64,000 bases of DNA from Xestospongia muta (lineage: Eukaryota; Porifera; Demospongiae; Haplosclerida; Petrosiidae), in NCBI GenBank assembly GCA_963693285.1, contig OY848919.1:8303461-8367460 (forward strand). The letters run 5' to 3'. Under the pieces are notes generated by a model, which was not told the origin of the DNA, did not search any database, and worked only from the letters and a program-made list of their open reading frames with translations. How positions within the stretch are numbered: position 1 is the stretch's first letter; each line of letters begins with the position of its first letter. The position numbers and the translations under genes were made by a program. This document shows positions 24,951-37,200 of this stretch, one piece after another.

Positions 24951-27539
24951 TAGTATATATAAGACAGATAAACTTACAAAACTCATTAGATCAGCTTATT
25001 TAACCAGTTTTCACTGTTATTTTCTAATATTTTTTAACTTTCAAAAAGCTCTAAACTCTTCATTTTAGAGTTTTAATCTATTTAGACTACTTTATTACTA
25101 TATATAAGACAGATAAACTTACTAAACTCTTTAGATCAGCTTATTTAACCAGTTTTCACAGTTAATTTCTAATCTTTTTTAACTTTCAAAAAGCTCTAAA
25201 CTCTTTCTTTTAGAGTTTTAACCTATTAAGACTACTTTATTAGTATATTTAAGATAGATAAACTTACTAAACTCTTTAGATCAGCTTATTTAACCAGTTT
25301 TCACAATTACTTTCTAATCTTTTTTAACTTTCAAAAGGCTTTCAACTCTTTATTTTAGAGTTTAAACCTATTTAGACTACTTTATTAGTATATTTAAGAC
25401 TGATAAACTTACTAAACTCTTCAGATCAGCTTATTAACCAGTTTTCACAGTTAATTTCTAATCTTTTTTAACTTTCTAAAAGCTCTAAACTCTTTATTTT
25501 AGAGTTTTAACCTATTTAGACTACTTTAATAATATATTTAAGACAGATAAACTTACTAAACTCTTTAGATCAGCTTATTTAACCAGTTTTCACAGTTAAT
25601 TTCTAATCTTTTTTAACTTTCAAAAAGCTCTAAACTCTTTATTTTAGAGTTTTGACCTATTTAGACTACTTTATTAGTATATTTAAGACAGATAAACTTA
25701 CTAAACTCTTTAGATCAGCTTATTTAACTAGTTTTCACAGTTAATTTCTAATCTTTTTTAACTTTGAAAAAGCTCTAAACTCTTTATTTTAGAGTTTTAA
25801 CCTATATAGACTACTTTATTAGTATATTTAAGACTGATAAACTTACTAAACTCTTTAGATCAGCTTATTTAACCAGTTTTCACAGTTAATTTCTAATCTT
25901 TTTTAACTTTCAAAAAGCTCTAAACTCTTTATTTTAGAGTTTTAACCTATTTAGACTACTTTATTAGTATATTTAAGACTGATACAATTACTAAACTCCT
26001 TAGATTAGTTTATTTAACCGGTTTTCACAGTTAATTTCTAATCTTTTTTAACTTTCAAAAAGCTCTAAACTCTTTATTTTAGAGTTTTAACCTATTTAGA
26101 CTACTTTATTAGTATATATAAGACAGATAAACTTACTAAACTCTTTAGATCAGGTTATTTAACCAATTTTAACAGTTAATTTCTAATCTTTTTTAACTTT
26201 CAAAAAGCTCTAAACTCTTTATTTTAGAGTTTTAACCTATTTAGACTACTTTATTAGAATATATATGACAGATAAACTTACTAAACTCTTTAGATCAGCT
26301 TATTTAACCAGTTTTCACAGTTAATTTCTAATCTTTTTTAACTTTCAAAAAGCTCTATACTCTTTATTTTAGAGTTTTAACCTATTTACACTACTTTATT
26401 AGTATATTTAAGACTGATAAACTTACTAAACTCTTTAAATCAGTTTATTTAACCAGTTTTCACAGTTAATTTCTAATCTTTTTTAACTTTCAAAAAGCTC
26501 TAAACTCTTTATTTTAGAGTTTTAACCTATTTAGACTACTTTATTAGTATATTTAAGACTGAAAACTTACTAAACTCTAGATCAGCTTATTTAACCAGTT
26601 TTCACAGCTAACATCTAATCTTTTTTAACTTTCAAAAAGCTCTAAACTCTTTATTTTAGAGTTTTAACCTATTTAGACTACTTAATTACTATATTTAAGA
26701 TAGATAAACTTACTAAACTCTTTAGATCAGCTTATTTAACCCGATTTTAAACAGTTAATTTCTAATCTTATTTAACTTTCAAAAAGCTCTAAACTCTTTA
26801 TTTTAGAGTTTTAACCTATTTAGACTACTTTATTAGTATATTTAAGACTGTTAAACTTACTAAACTCTTTAGATCAGCTTATTTAACCAGTTTTCACTGT
26901 TATTTTCTAATATTTTTTAACTTTCAAGAAGCTCTAAACTGTTCATTTTAGAGTTTTAACCTATTTAGACTACTTTATTAGTATATATAAGACAGACAAA
27001 CTTACTAAACTCTTTAGATAAGCTTATTTAACCAGTTTTCACTGTTATTTTCTAATATTTTTTAACTTTCAAAAAGCTCTAAACTCTTCATTTTAGATTT
27101 TTAATCTATTTAGACTACTTTATTAGTATATATAAGACAGATAAACTTACTAAACTCTTTAGATCAGCTTATTTAACAAGTTTTCAGTTAATTTTTAATC
27201 TTTTTTAACTTTCAAAAAGCTCTAAACTCTTTATTTTAGAGTTTTAACCTATTTAGACTACTTTATTAGTATATTTAAGACTGATAAACTTACTAAACTC
27301 TTTAGATCAGCTTATTTAACCAGTTTTCACAGTTAATTTTTAATCTTTTTTAACTTTCAAAAAGCTCTAAACTCTTTATTTTAGAGTTTTAACCTATTTA
27401 GACTACTTTATTAGTATATTTAAGACTGATAAACTTACTAAACTCTTTAGATCAGCTTATTTAACCAGTTTTCACAGTTAATTTCTAATCTTTTTTAACT
27501 TTGAAAAAGCTCTAAACTCTTTATTTTAGAATTTAAAGC

Positions 27540-27600
27540 TATTTAGACAGGGTTTAGTAAGTTTATCAGTCTTATAAATACTAATAAAGTCGTCTAAATA
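27540..27600. other. Orientation switch 2 (B to C)
   Basis: Inverted sequence ends with AAAGCTATTTAGACAG at 27,550, near monomer position 33. Forward sequence begins at 27,551 with GGTTTAGTAAGTTTATCAG, near position 139. The join is inside a monomer on both sides. The break point differs from that of switch 1, so it is an independent rearrangement or the other end of an asymmetric inversion. The forward units just after the break are unusually altered: CTTATAAATA and TCGTCTAAATAGG, then GAAATAAACAGTTTAG, and a scrambled TAAATAAAGCAATAAAG near 27,718. Confidence 0.9.
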
Positions 27601-27829
27601 GGTTAAAACTCTGAAATAAACAGTTTAGAGCTTCTTGAAAGCTAAAAAAGATTAGAAATTATCTGTGAAAACTGGTTAAATAAGCTGATGTAAAGAGTTT
27701 AGTAAGTTTATCTATCTTAAATAAAGCAATAAAGTAGTCTAAATAGGTTAAAACTCTAAAATAAAGAGTTTAGAGCTTTTTGAAAGTTAAAAAAGATTAG
27801 AAATTAACTGTGAAAACTGGTTAAATAAG

Positions 27830-29860
27830 CTGATCTAAAGACTTTAGTAAGTTTTTCACTCTAAAATATACTAATAAAGTAGTCTAAATAGGTTAAAACT
27901 CTAAAATAAAGAGTTTAGAGCTTTTTGAAAGTTAAAAAAGATTAGAAATTAACTGTGAAAACTGGTTAAATAAGCTGATCTGAATAGTTTAGTAAGTTTA
28001 TCTGCCTTAAATATACTAATAAAACTGTCTAAATAGGTTTAAATTCTAAAATAAAGAGTTCAGAGCTTTTTGAAAGTTAAAAAAGATTAGAAATTAACTG
28101 TCAAATCTGGTTAAATAAGCTGATCTAAAGAGTTTAGTAAGTTTATCTGTATTAAATATAGTAATAAAGTAGTCTAAATAGGTTAAAACTCTAAACTAAA
28201 GAGTTCAGACCTTTTTGAAAGTTAAAAAAGATTAGAAATTAACTGTGAAAACTGGTCTAATAAGCTGATCTAAAGAGTTTAGTAAGTTTATCAGTCTTAA
28301 ATATACTAATAAAGTAGTCTAAATAGGTTAAAACTCTAAAATAAAGGGTTTAGAGCTTTTTGAAAGTTAAAAAAGATTAGAAATTAACTGTGAAAACTGG
28401 TTAAATAAGCAGATCTAAAGAGTTTAGTAAGTTTATCAGTCTTATATATACTAATAAAGTAGTCTAAATAGGTTAAAACTCTAAAATAAAGAGTTTAGAG
28501 CTTTTTGAAACTTAATAAAGATTAGAAATTAACTGTGAAAACTGGTTAAATAAGCTGATCTAAAGAGTTTAGTAAGTTTATCTGTCTTAAATATACTAAT
28601 AAAGTAGTCTAAATAGTTTTAAACTCTAAAATAAAGAGTTTAGAGCTTTTTGAAAGTTAAAAAGGATTAGAAATTAACTGTGAAAACTGGTTAAATAAGC
28701 TGATCTAAAGAGTTTAGTAAGTTTATCAGTCTTAAATATACTAATAAAGTAGTCTAAATAGGTTAAAACTCTAAAATAAAGAGTTTAGAGCTTTTTGAAA
28801 GTTAAAAAAGATTAGAAATTAACTGTGAAAACTGGTTAAATAAGCTGATCTAAAGACTTTAGTAAGTTTTTCACTCTTAAATATACTAATAAAGTAGTCT
28901 AAATAGGTTAAAACTCTAAAATAAAGAGTTTAGAGCTTTTTGAAAGTTAAAAAAGATTAGAAATTAACTGTGAAAACTGGTTAAATAAGCTGATCTGAAT
29001 AGTTTAGTAAGTTTATCTGCCTTAAATATACTAATAAAACTGTCTAAATAGGTTTAAATTCTAAAATAAAGAGTTCAGAGCTTTTTGAAAGTTAAAAAAG
29101 ATTAGAAATTAACTGTGAAAACTGGTTAAATAAGCTGATCTAAAGAGTTTAGTAAGTTTATCTGTATTAAATATAGTAATAAAGTAGTCTAAATAGGTTA
29201 AAACTCTAAACTAAAGAGTTCAGACCTTTTTGAAAGTTAAAAAAGATTAGAAATTAACTGTGAAAACTGGTCTAATAAGCTGATCTAAAGAGTTAGTAAG
29301 TTTATCAGTCTTAAATATACTAATAAAGTAGTCTAAATAGGTTAAAACTCTAAAATAAAGAGTTTAGAGCTTTTTGAAAGTTAAAAAAGATTAGAAATTA
29401 ACTGTGAAAACTGGTTAAATAAGCTGATCTAAAGAGTTTAGTAAGTTTATCAGTCTTAAATATACTAATAAAGTAGTCTAACTAGGTTAAAAATCTAAAA
29501 TAAAGAGTTTAGAGCTTTTTGAAAGTTAAAAGAGATTAGAAATTAACTGTGAAAACTGGTTAAATAAGCAGATCTAAAGAGTTTAGTAAGTTTATCAGTC
29601 TTATATATACTAATAAAGTAGTCTAAATAGGTTAAAACTCTAAAATAAAGAGTTTAGAGCTTTTTGAAAGTTAATAAAGATTAGAAATTAACTGTGAAAA
29701 CTGGTTAAATAAGCTGATCTAAAGAGTTTAGTAAGTTTATCTGTCTTAAATATACTAATAAAGTAGTCTAAATAGTTTTAAACTCTAAAATAAAGAGTTT
29801 AGAGCTTTTTGAAAGTTAAAAAGGATTAGAAATTAACTGTGAAAACTGGTTAAATAAGCT
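27830..29860 (+). repeat. 7- to 8-monomer HOR (1,015-1,160 bp), two copies in block C
   Basis: The marker ACTTTAGTAAGTTTTTCACT starts at 27,841 and 28,856, an offset of 1,015 bp or exactly 7 monomers. Later markers shift to 8 monomers: AGATCTAAAG preceded by AAGC is at 28,411 and 29,570, an offset of 1,159 bp. The variants CTGAATAGTTTAG, CTGCCTTAAATATAC, AAAACTGTCT and AGAGTTCAGACC, and CTGGTCTAATAAGC keep their order in both copies. One monomer was inserted in copy 2, near 29,440-29,560. Confidence 0.85.
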
Positions 29861-30479
29861 GATCTAAAGAGTTTAGTAAGTTTATCAGTCTTAAATATAC
29901 TAATAAAGTAGTCTAAATAGGTTAAAACTCTAAAATAAAGAGTTTAGAGCTTTTTGAAAGTTAAAAAAGATTAGAAATTAACTGTGAAAACTGGTTAAAT
30001 AAGCTGATCTAAAGAGTTTAGTAAGTTTATCTCTCTTAAATATACTAATAAAGTAGTCTAAATAGGTTAAAAATCTAAAATAAAGAGTTTAGAGCTTTTT
30101 GAAAGTTAAAAAAGATTAGAAATTAACTGTGAAAACTGGTTAAATAAGCTGATCTAAAGAGTTTAGTAAGTTTATCTGTCTTAAATATACTAATAAAGTA
30201 GTCTAAATAGGTTAAAAATCTAAAATAAAGAGTTTAGAGCTTTTAGAAAGTTAAAAAAGATTAGAAATTAACTGTGAAAACTGGTTATATAAGCTGATCT
30301 AAAGAGTTTAGTAAGTTTATCTGTCTTAAATATAGTAATAAAGTAGTCTAAATAGGTTAAAACTCTAAAATAAAGAGTTTAGAGCTTTTTGAAAGTTAAA
30401 AAAGATTAGAAATTAACTGTGAAAACTGGTTAAATAAGCTGATCTAAAGAGTTTAGTAAGTTTATCAGTCTTAAATATA

Positions 30480-31068
30480 GTAATAAAGTAGTCTAATAGG
30501 TTTAAATTCTAAAATAAAGAGTTTAGAGCTTTTTGAAAGTTAAAAAAGATTAAAAAAAAATGTGAAAACTGGTTAAATAAGCTGATCTATATAGTTTAGT
30601 TAGTTTATCAGTCTTAAATATACTAATAAAGTAGTCTAAATAGGTTAAAACTCTAAAATAAAGAGTTTAGAGCTTTTTGAAAGTTAAAAAAGATTAGAAA
30701 TTAACTGTGAAAACTGGTTAAATAAGATGATCTAAAGAGTTTAGTAAGTTTATCTGTCTTTAATATACTAATAAAGTAGTCTAAATAGGTTAAAACTCTA
30801 AAATAAAGAGTTTAGAGCTTTTTGAAAGTTAAAAAAGAACACAAATAAACTGTGAATTGTGGTTAAATAAGCTTATCTAAAGAGTTTAGTAAGTTTATCT
30901 GTCTTAAATATGGTAATAAAGTAGTCTAAATAGGTTTAAATTCTAAAATAAAGAGTTTAGAGCTTTTTGAAAGTTAAAAAAGATTAAAAATTAACTGTGA
31001 AAACTGGTTAAATAAGCTGATCTATAGAGTTTAGTTAGTTTATCATTCTTAAATATTCTAATAAAATA
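30480..31068 (+). repeat. Degenerate monomers next to the gap
   Basis: The last units before the gap show unusual damage. One reads GATTAAAAAAAAATGTGAAAA at about 30,547-30,567, with part of the ATTAACTG segment replaced by A. Another reads AAAAAAGAACACAAATAAAC then TGTGAATTGTGGTTAAATAA (near 30,831-30,870). A third reads TTATCATTCTTAAATATTC (near 31,040). Divergence of this size is rare elsewhere. It could be lower consensus accuracy near a contig end or genuine decay at an array edge. Confidence 0.7.
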
Positions 31069-31268
31069 NNNNNNNNNNNNNNNNNNNNNNNNNNNNNNNN
31101 NNNNNNNNNNNNNNNNNNNNNNNNNNNNNNNNNNNNNNNNNNNNNNNNNNNNNNNNNNNNNNNNNNNNNNNNNNNNNNNNNNNNNNNNNNNNNNNNNNNN
31201 NNNNNNNNNNNNNNNNNNNNNNNNNNNNNNNNNNNNNNNNNNNNNNNNNNNNNNNNNNNNNNNNNNNN
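31069..31268. other. Assembly gap of 200 N
   Basis: There are exactly 200 unresolved bases, which suggests a fixed-size scaffolding spacer and not a measured length. The left flank is forward satellite ending near monomer position 31. The right flank is inverted satellite starting with AGATCAGCTTATTTAACC, near position 135. The third orientation switch is therefore hidden here. The missing length, and whether the two contigs are correctly oriented, cannot be known from the window. Confidence 0.99.
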
Positions 31269-34200
31269 AGATCAGCTTATTTAACCAGTTTTCACAGTTA
31301 ATTTCTAATCTTTTTTAACTTTCAAAAAGCTCTAAACTCTTTATTTTAGAGTTTTCACCTATTTAGACTACTTTATTACTATATTTAAGACAGATAAACT
31401 TACCAAAGTCTTTAGATCAGCTTATTTAACCAGTTTTCACAGTTAATTTCTAAACTTTTTTAACTTTCAAAAAGCTCTAAACTCTTTATTTTAGAGTTTT
31501 AACCTATTTAGACTACCTTATTACTATATTTAATACTGATAAACTTACTAAACTCTTTAGATCAGCTTATTTAACCAGTTTTCACAGTTAATTTCTAATC
31601 TTTTTTAACTTTCAAAAAGCTCTAAACTCTTTATTTTAGAGTTTTAACCTATTTAGACTACTTTATTACTATATTTAAGACAGATAAACTTACCAAAGTC
31701 TTTAGATCAGCTTATTTAACCAGTTTTTACTGTTAATTTCTAATATTTTTTAACTTTCAAGAAGCTCTAAACTGTTCATTTTAGAGTTTTAACCTATTTA
31801 GACTACTTTATTAGTATATTTAAGACAGATAAACTTACTAAACTCTTTAGATCAGCTTATTTAACCAGTTTTCATAATTAATTTCTAATCTTTTTTAACT
31901 TTCAAAAAGCTCTAAACTCTTTATTTTAGAGTTTTAACCTATTTAGACTACTTTATTAGCATATTTAAGATAGATGAACTTACTAAACTCTTTAGATCAG
32001 CTGTTTTAACCAGTTTTCACAGTTAATTTCTAATATTTTTTAACTTTCAAAAAGGTCTATACCCTTTATTTTAGAGTTTTAACCTATTTAGACTACTTTC
32101 TTACTATATTTAATACTGATAAACTTACTAAACTCTTTAGATCAGCTTATTTAACCAGTTTTCACAGTTAATTTCTAAACTTTTTTAACTTTCAAAAAGG
32201 TCTATACCCTTTATTTTAGAGTTTTAACCTATTTAAACTACTTTATTAGTATATATAAGACAGATAAACTTACTAAACTCTTTAGATCAGCTTATTTAAC
32301 TATTTTTCACAGTTAATTTCTAATCTTTTTTAACTTTCAAAAAGCTCTAAAATCTTTATTTTAGAGTTTTAACCTATTTAGACTACTTTATTAGTATATA
32401 TAAGATAGATAAACTTACTAAACTCTTTAGATCAGCTTATTTAACCAGTTTTCATAGTTAATTTCTAATCTTTTTTAACTTTCAAAAAGCTCTAAACTCT
32501 TTATTTTAGACTTTTAACCTATTTATACTACTTTATTAGTATATTTAAGACAGATAAACTTACTAAACTCTTTAGATCAGCTTATTTAACCAGTTTTCAC
32601 ATTAATTTCTAATCTTTTTTAACTTTCAAAAAGCTCTAAACCCTTTATTTTAGAGTTTAAACCTATTTAGACTACTTTATTAGTATATTTAAGACAGATA
32701 AACTAACTAAAATCTTTAGATCAGCTTATTTAACCAGTTTTCACAGTTAATTTATAAACTTTTTTAACTTTAAAAAAGCTCTAAACTCTTTATTTTAGAG
32801 TTTTAACCTATTTAGACTACTTTATTACTATATTTAATACTGATAAACTTACTGAACTCTTTAGATCAGCTTATTTAACCAGTTTTCACAGTTAATTTCT
32901 AATCTTTCTTAACTTTCAAAAAGCTCTAAACTCTCTATTTTAGAGTTTTAACCTATTTAGACTACTTTATTACTATATTTAAGACAGATAAACTTACCAA
33001 AGTCTTTAGATCAGCTTATTTAACCAGTTTTCACAGTTAATTTCTAAACTTTTTTAACTTTAAAAAAGCTCTAAACTCTTTATTTTAGAGTTTTAACCTA
33101 TTTAGACTACTTTATTACTATATTTAATACTGATAAACTTACTAAACTCTTTAGATCAGCTTATTTAACCAGTTTTCACAGTTAATTTCTAATCTTTCTT
33201 AACTTTTAAAAAGCTCTAAACCCTTTATTTTAGAGTTTTAACCTATTTAGACTACTTTATTACTATATTTAAGACAGATAAACTTACCAAAGTCTTTAGA
33301 TCAGCTTATTTAACCAGTTTTCACAGTTAATTTCTAAACTTTTTTAACTTTAAAAAAGCTCTAAACTCTTTATTTTAGAGTTTTAACCTATTTAGACTAC
33401 CTTATTACTATATTTAATACTAATAAACTTACTAAACTCTTTAGATCAGCTTATTTAACCAGTTTTCACAGTTAATTTCTAATCTTTTTTAACTTTCAAA
33501 AAGCTCTAAACTCTTTATTTTAGAGTTTTAACCTATTTAGACTACTTTATTAGTATATTTAAGACAGATAAACTTACTAAACTCTTTAGATCAGCTTATT
33601 TAACCAGTTTTCACAGTTAATTTCTAATCTTTTTTAAATTTCAAAAAGTTCTAAACCTTTATTTTAGAGTTTAAACCTATTTAGACTACTTTATTAGTAT
33701 ATTTAAGATAGATAAACTAACTAAACTCTTTAGATCAGCTTATTTAACCAGTTTTCACAGTTAATTTCTAAACTTTTTTAACTTTAAAAAAGCTCTAAAC
33801 TCTTTATTTTAGAGTTTTAACCTATTTAGACTACTTTATTACTATATTTAATACTGATAAACTTACTAAACTCTTTAGATCAGCTTATTTAACCAGTTTT
33901 CACAGTTAATTTCTAATCTTTTTTAACTTTCAAAAAGCTCTAAACTCTTTATTTTAGAGTTTTAACCTATTTAGACTACTTTATTACTATATTTAAGACC
34001 GATAAACTTACCAAAGTCTTTAGATCATCTTATTTAACCAGTTTTCACTGTTAATTTCTAATATTTTTAACTTTCAAGAAGCTCTAAACTGTTCATTTTA
34101 GAGTTTTAACCTATTTAGACTACTTTATTAGTATATTTAAGACAGATAAACTTACTAAACTCTTTAGATCATCTTATTTAACCAGTTTTCATAATTAATT

Positions 34201-37200
34201 TCTAATCTTTTTTAACTTTCAAAAAGCTCTAAACTCTTTATTTTAGAGTTTTAACCTATTTAGACTACTTTATTAGTATATATAAGACAGATAAACTTAC
34301 TAAACTCTTTAGATCAGCTTATTTAACTATTTTTCACAGTTAATTTCTAATCTTTTTTAACTTTCAAAAAGCTCTAAACTCTTTATTTTAGAGTTTTAAC
34401 CTATTTAGACTACTTTATTAGTATATATAAGATAGATAAACTTACTAAACTCTTTAGATCAGCTTATTTAACCAGTTTTCAAAGTTAATTTCTAATCTTT
34501 TTTAACTTTCAAAAAGCTCTAAACTCTTTATTTTAGACTTTTAACCTATTTATACTACTTTATTAGTATATTTAAGATAGATAAACTTACTAAACTCTTT
34601 AGATCAGCTTATTTAACCAGTTTTCACAGTTAATTTCTAATCTTTTTTAACTTTCAAAAAGCTCTAAACCCTTTATTTTAGAGTTTTAACCTATTTAGAC
34701 TACTTTATTAGTATATTTAAGGCTGATAAACTAACTAAACTCTATAGATCAGCTTTTTAACCAGTTTTCACAGTTAATTTTTAATCTTTTTTAACTTTTA
34801 AAAGCTTTAAACTCTTTATTTTAGAATTTAAACCTATTTAGACTACTTTATTACTATATTTAAGACAGGTAAACTTACTAAACTCTTTAGATCAGCTTAT
34901 TTAACCAATTTTCACAGTTAATTTCTAATCTTTTTTAACTTTCAAAAAGCTCTAAACTCTTTATTTTAGAGTTTTAACCTATTTAGACTACTTTATTACT
35001 ATATTTAATACTGATAAACTTACTAAACTCTTTAGATCAGCTTATTTAACCAGTTTTCACAGTTAATTTCTAATCTTTTTTAACTTTCAAAAAGCTCTAA
35101 ACTCTTTATTATAGAGTTTTCACCTATTTAGACTACTTTATTACTATATTTAAGACAGATAAACTTACCAAAGTCTTTAGATCAGCTTATTTAACCAGTT
35201 TTCACAGTTAATTTCTAAACTTTTTTAACTTTCAAAAAGCTCTAAACTCTTTATTTTAGAGTTTTAACCTATTTAGACTACCTTATTACTATATTTAATA
35301 CTGATAAACTTACTAAACTCTTTAGATCAGCTTATTTAACCAGTTTTCACAGTTAATTTCTAATCTTTTTTAACTTTCAAAAAGCTCTAAACTCTTTATT
35401 TTAGAGTTTTAACCTATTTAGACTACTTTATTACTATATTTAAGACAGATAAACTTACCAAAGTCTTTAGATCAGCTTATTTAACCAGTTTTTACTGTTA
35501 ATTTCTAATATTTTTTAACTTTCAAAAAGCTCTAAACTGTTCATTTTAGAGTTTTAACCTATTTAGACTACTTTATTAGTATATTTAAGACAGATAAACT
35601 TACTAAACTCTTTAGATCACCTTATTTAACCAGTTTTCATAATTAATTTCTAATCTTTTTTAACTTTCAAAAAGCTCTAAACTCTTTATTTTAGAGTTTT
35701 AACCTATTTAGACTACTTTATTAACATATTTAAGATAGATGAACTTACTAAACTCTTTAGATCAGCTGTTTTAACCAGTTTTCACAGTTAATTTCTAATA
35801 TTTTTTAACTTTCAAAAAGCTCTAAACTCTTTCTTTTAGAGTTTTAACCTATTTAGACTACTTTATTAGTATATTTAAGACAGATAAACTTACTAAACTC
35901 TTTAGATCAGTTTACTTAACCAGTTTTCACAGTTAATTTCTAATATTTTTTAAAATTCAAAAAGGTCTATACCCTTTATTTTAGAGTTTTAACCTATTTA
36001 GACTACTTTCTTACTATATTTAATACTGATAAACTTACTAAACTCTTTAGATCAGCTTATTTAACCAGTTTTCACAGTTAATTTCTAAACTTTTTTAACT
36101 TTCAAAAAGCTCTAAACTCTTTATTTTAGAGTTTTAACCTATTTAGACTACTTTATTAGTATATATAAGACAGATAAACTTACTAAACTCTTTAGATCAG
36201 CTTATTTAACTATTTTTCACAGTTAATTTCTAATCTTTTTTAACTTTCAAAAAGCTCTAAAATCTTTATTTTAGAGTTTTAACCTATTTACACTACTTTA
36301 TTAGTATATATAAGATAGATAAACTTACTAAACTCTTTAGATCAGCTTATTTAACCAGTTTTCACAGTTAATTTCTAATCTTTTTTAACTTTCAAAAAGC
36401 TCTAAACTCTTTATTTTAGACTTTTAACCTATTTATACTACTTTATTAGTATATTTAAGACAGATAAACTTACTAAACTCTTTAGATCAGCTTATTTAAC
36501 CAGTTTTCACATTAATTTCTAATCTTTTTTAACTTTCAAAAAGCTCTAAACCCTTTATTTTAGAGTTTAAACCTATTTAGACTACTTTATTAGTATATTT
36601 AAGACAGATAAACTAACTAAAATCTTTAGATCAGCTTATTTAACCAGTTTTCACAGTTAATTTATAAACTTTTTTAACTTTAAAAAAGCTCTAAACTCTT
36701 TATTTTAGAGTTTTAACCTATTTAGACTACTTTATTACTATATTTAATACTGATAAACTTACTAAACTCTTTAGATCAGCTTATTTAACCAGTTTTCACA
36801 GTTAATTTCTAATCTTTCTTAACTTTCAAAAAGCTCTAAACTCTTTATTTTAGAGTTTTAACCTATTTAGACTACTTTATTACTATATTTAAGACAGATA
36901 AACTTACCAAAGTCTTTAGATCAGCTTATTTAACCAGTTTTCACAGTTAATTTCTAAACTTTTTTAACTTTAAAAAAGCTCTAAACTCTTTATTTTAGAG
37001 TTTTAACCTATTTAGACTACTTTATTACTATATTTAATACTGATAAACTTACTAAACTCTTTAGATCAGCTTATTTAACCAGTTTTCACAGTTAATTTCT
37101 AATCTTTCTTAACTTTTAAAAAGCTCTAAACCCTTTATTTTAGAGTTTTAACCTATTTAGACTACTTTATTACTATATTTAAGACAGATAAACTTACCAA

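Larger units (their letters stand above)
19566..27550 (-). repeat. Satellite block B: about 55 inverted tandem 145-bp monomers
   Basis: This is the same monomer read on the minus strand, with units beginning at CTAAACTCTTTAGATCAGC on the given strand. Type I units dominate. Type II units appear inverted (ACTGTTATTTTCTAATAT with CTGTTCATTTTAGAG) near 23,400-24,060, 24,570, 24,870-25,070 and 26,900-27,090. Type III units (ATACGCTTTATTTTAGAG) occur near 23,750 and 24,185. Types II and III also occur in block A in the other orientation, so the monomer types are older than the inversion. A 5-bp duplication gives TTTAGACTAGACTACTTT near 23,482-23,499. No unique sequence or gene is present. Confidence 0.97.
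27551..31068 (+). repeat. Satellite block C: about 24 forward monomers ending at the gap
   Basis: The monomers are forward. Most are type I, with block-specific variants such as TTAAATATAGTAATAAAG (near 28,150, 29,165, 30,325 and 30,475), TAATAAAACTGTCTAAATAG (near 28,020 and 29,035) and AATAGTTTTAAACTC. The AAATATAGTAATAAAG variant is the reverse complement of the CTTTATTACTATATTT form that is very common in block D. This ties block C to block D more than to block A. No gene or unique sequence is present. Confidence 0.96.
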
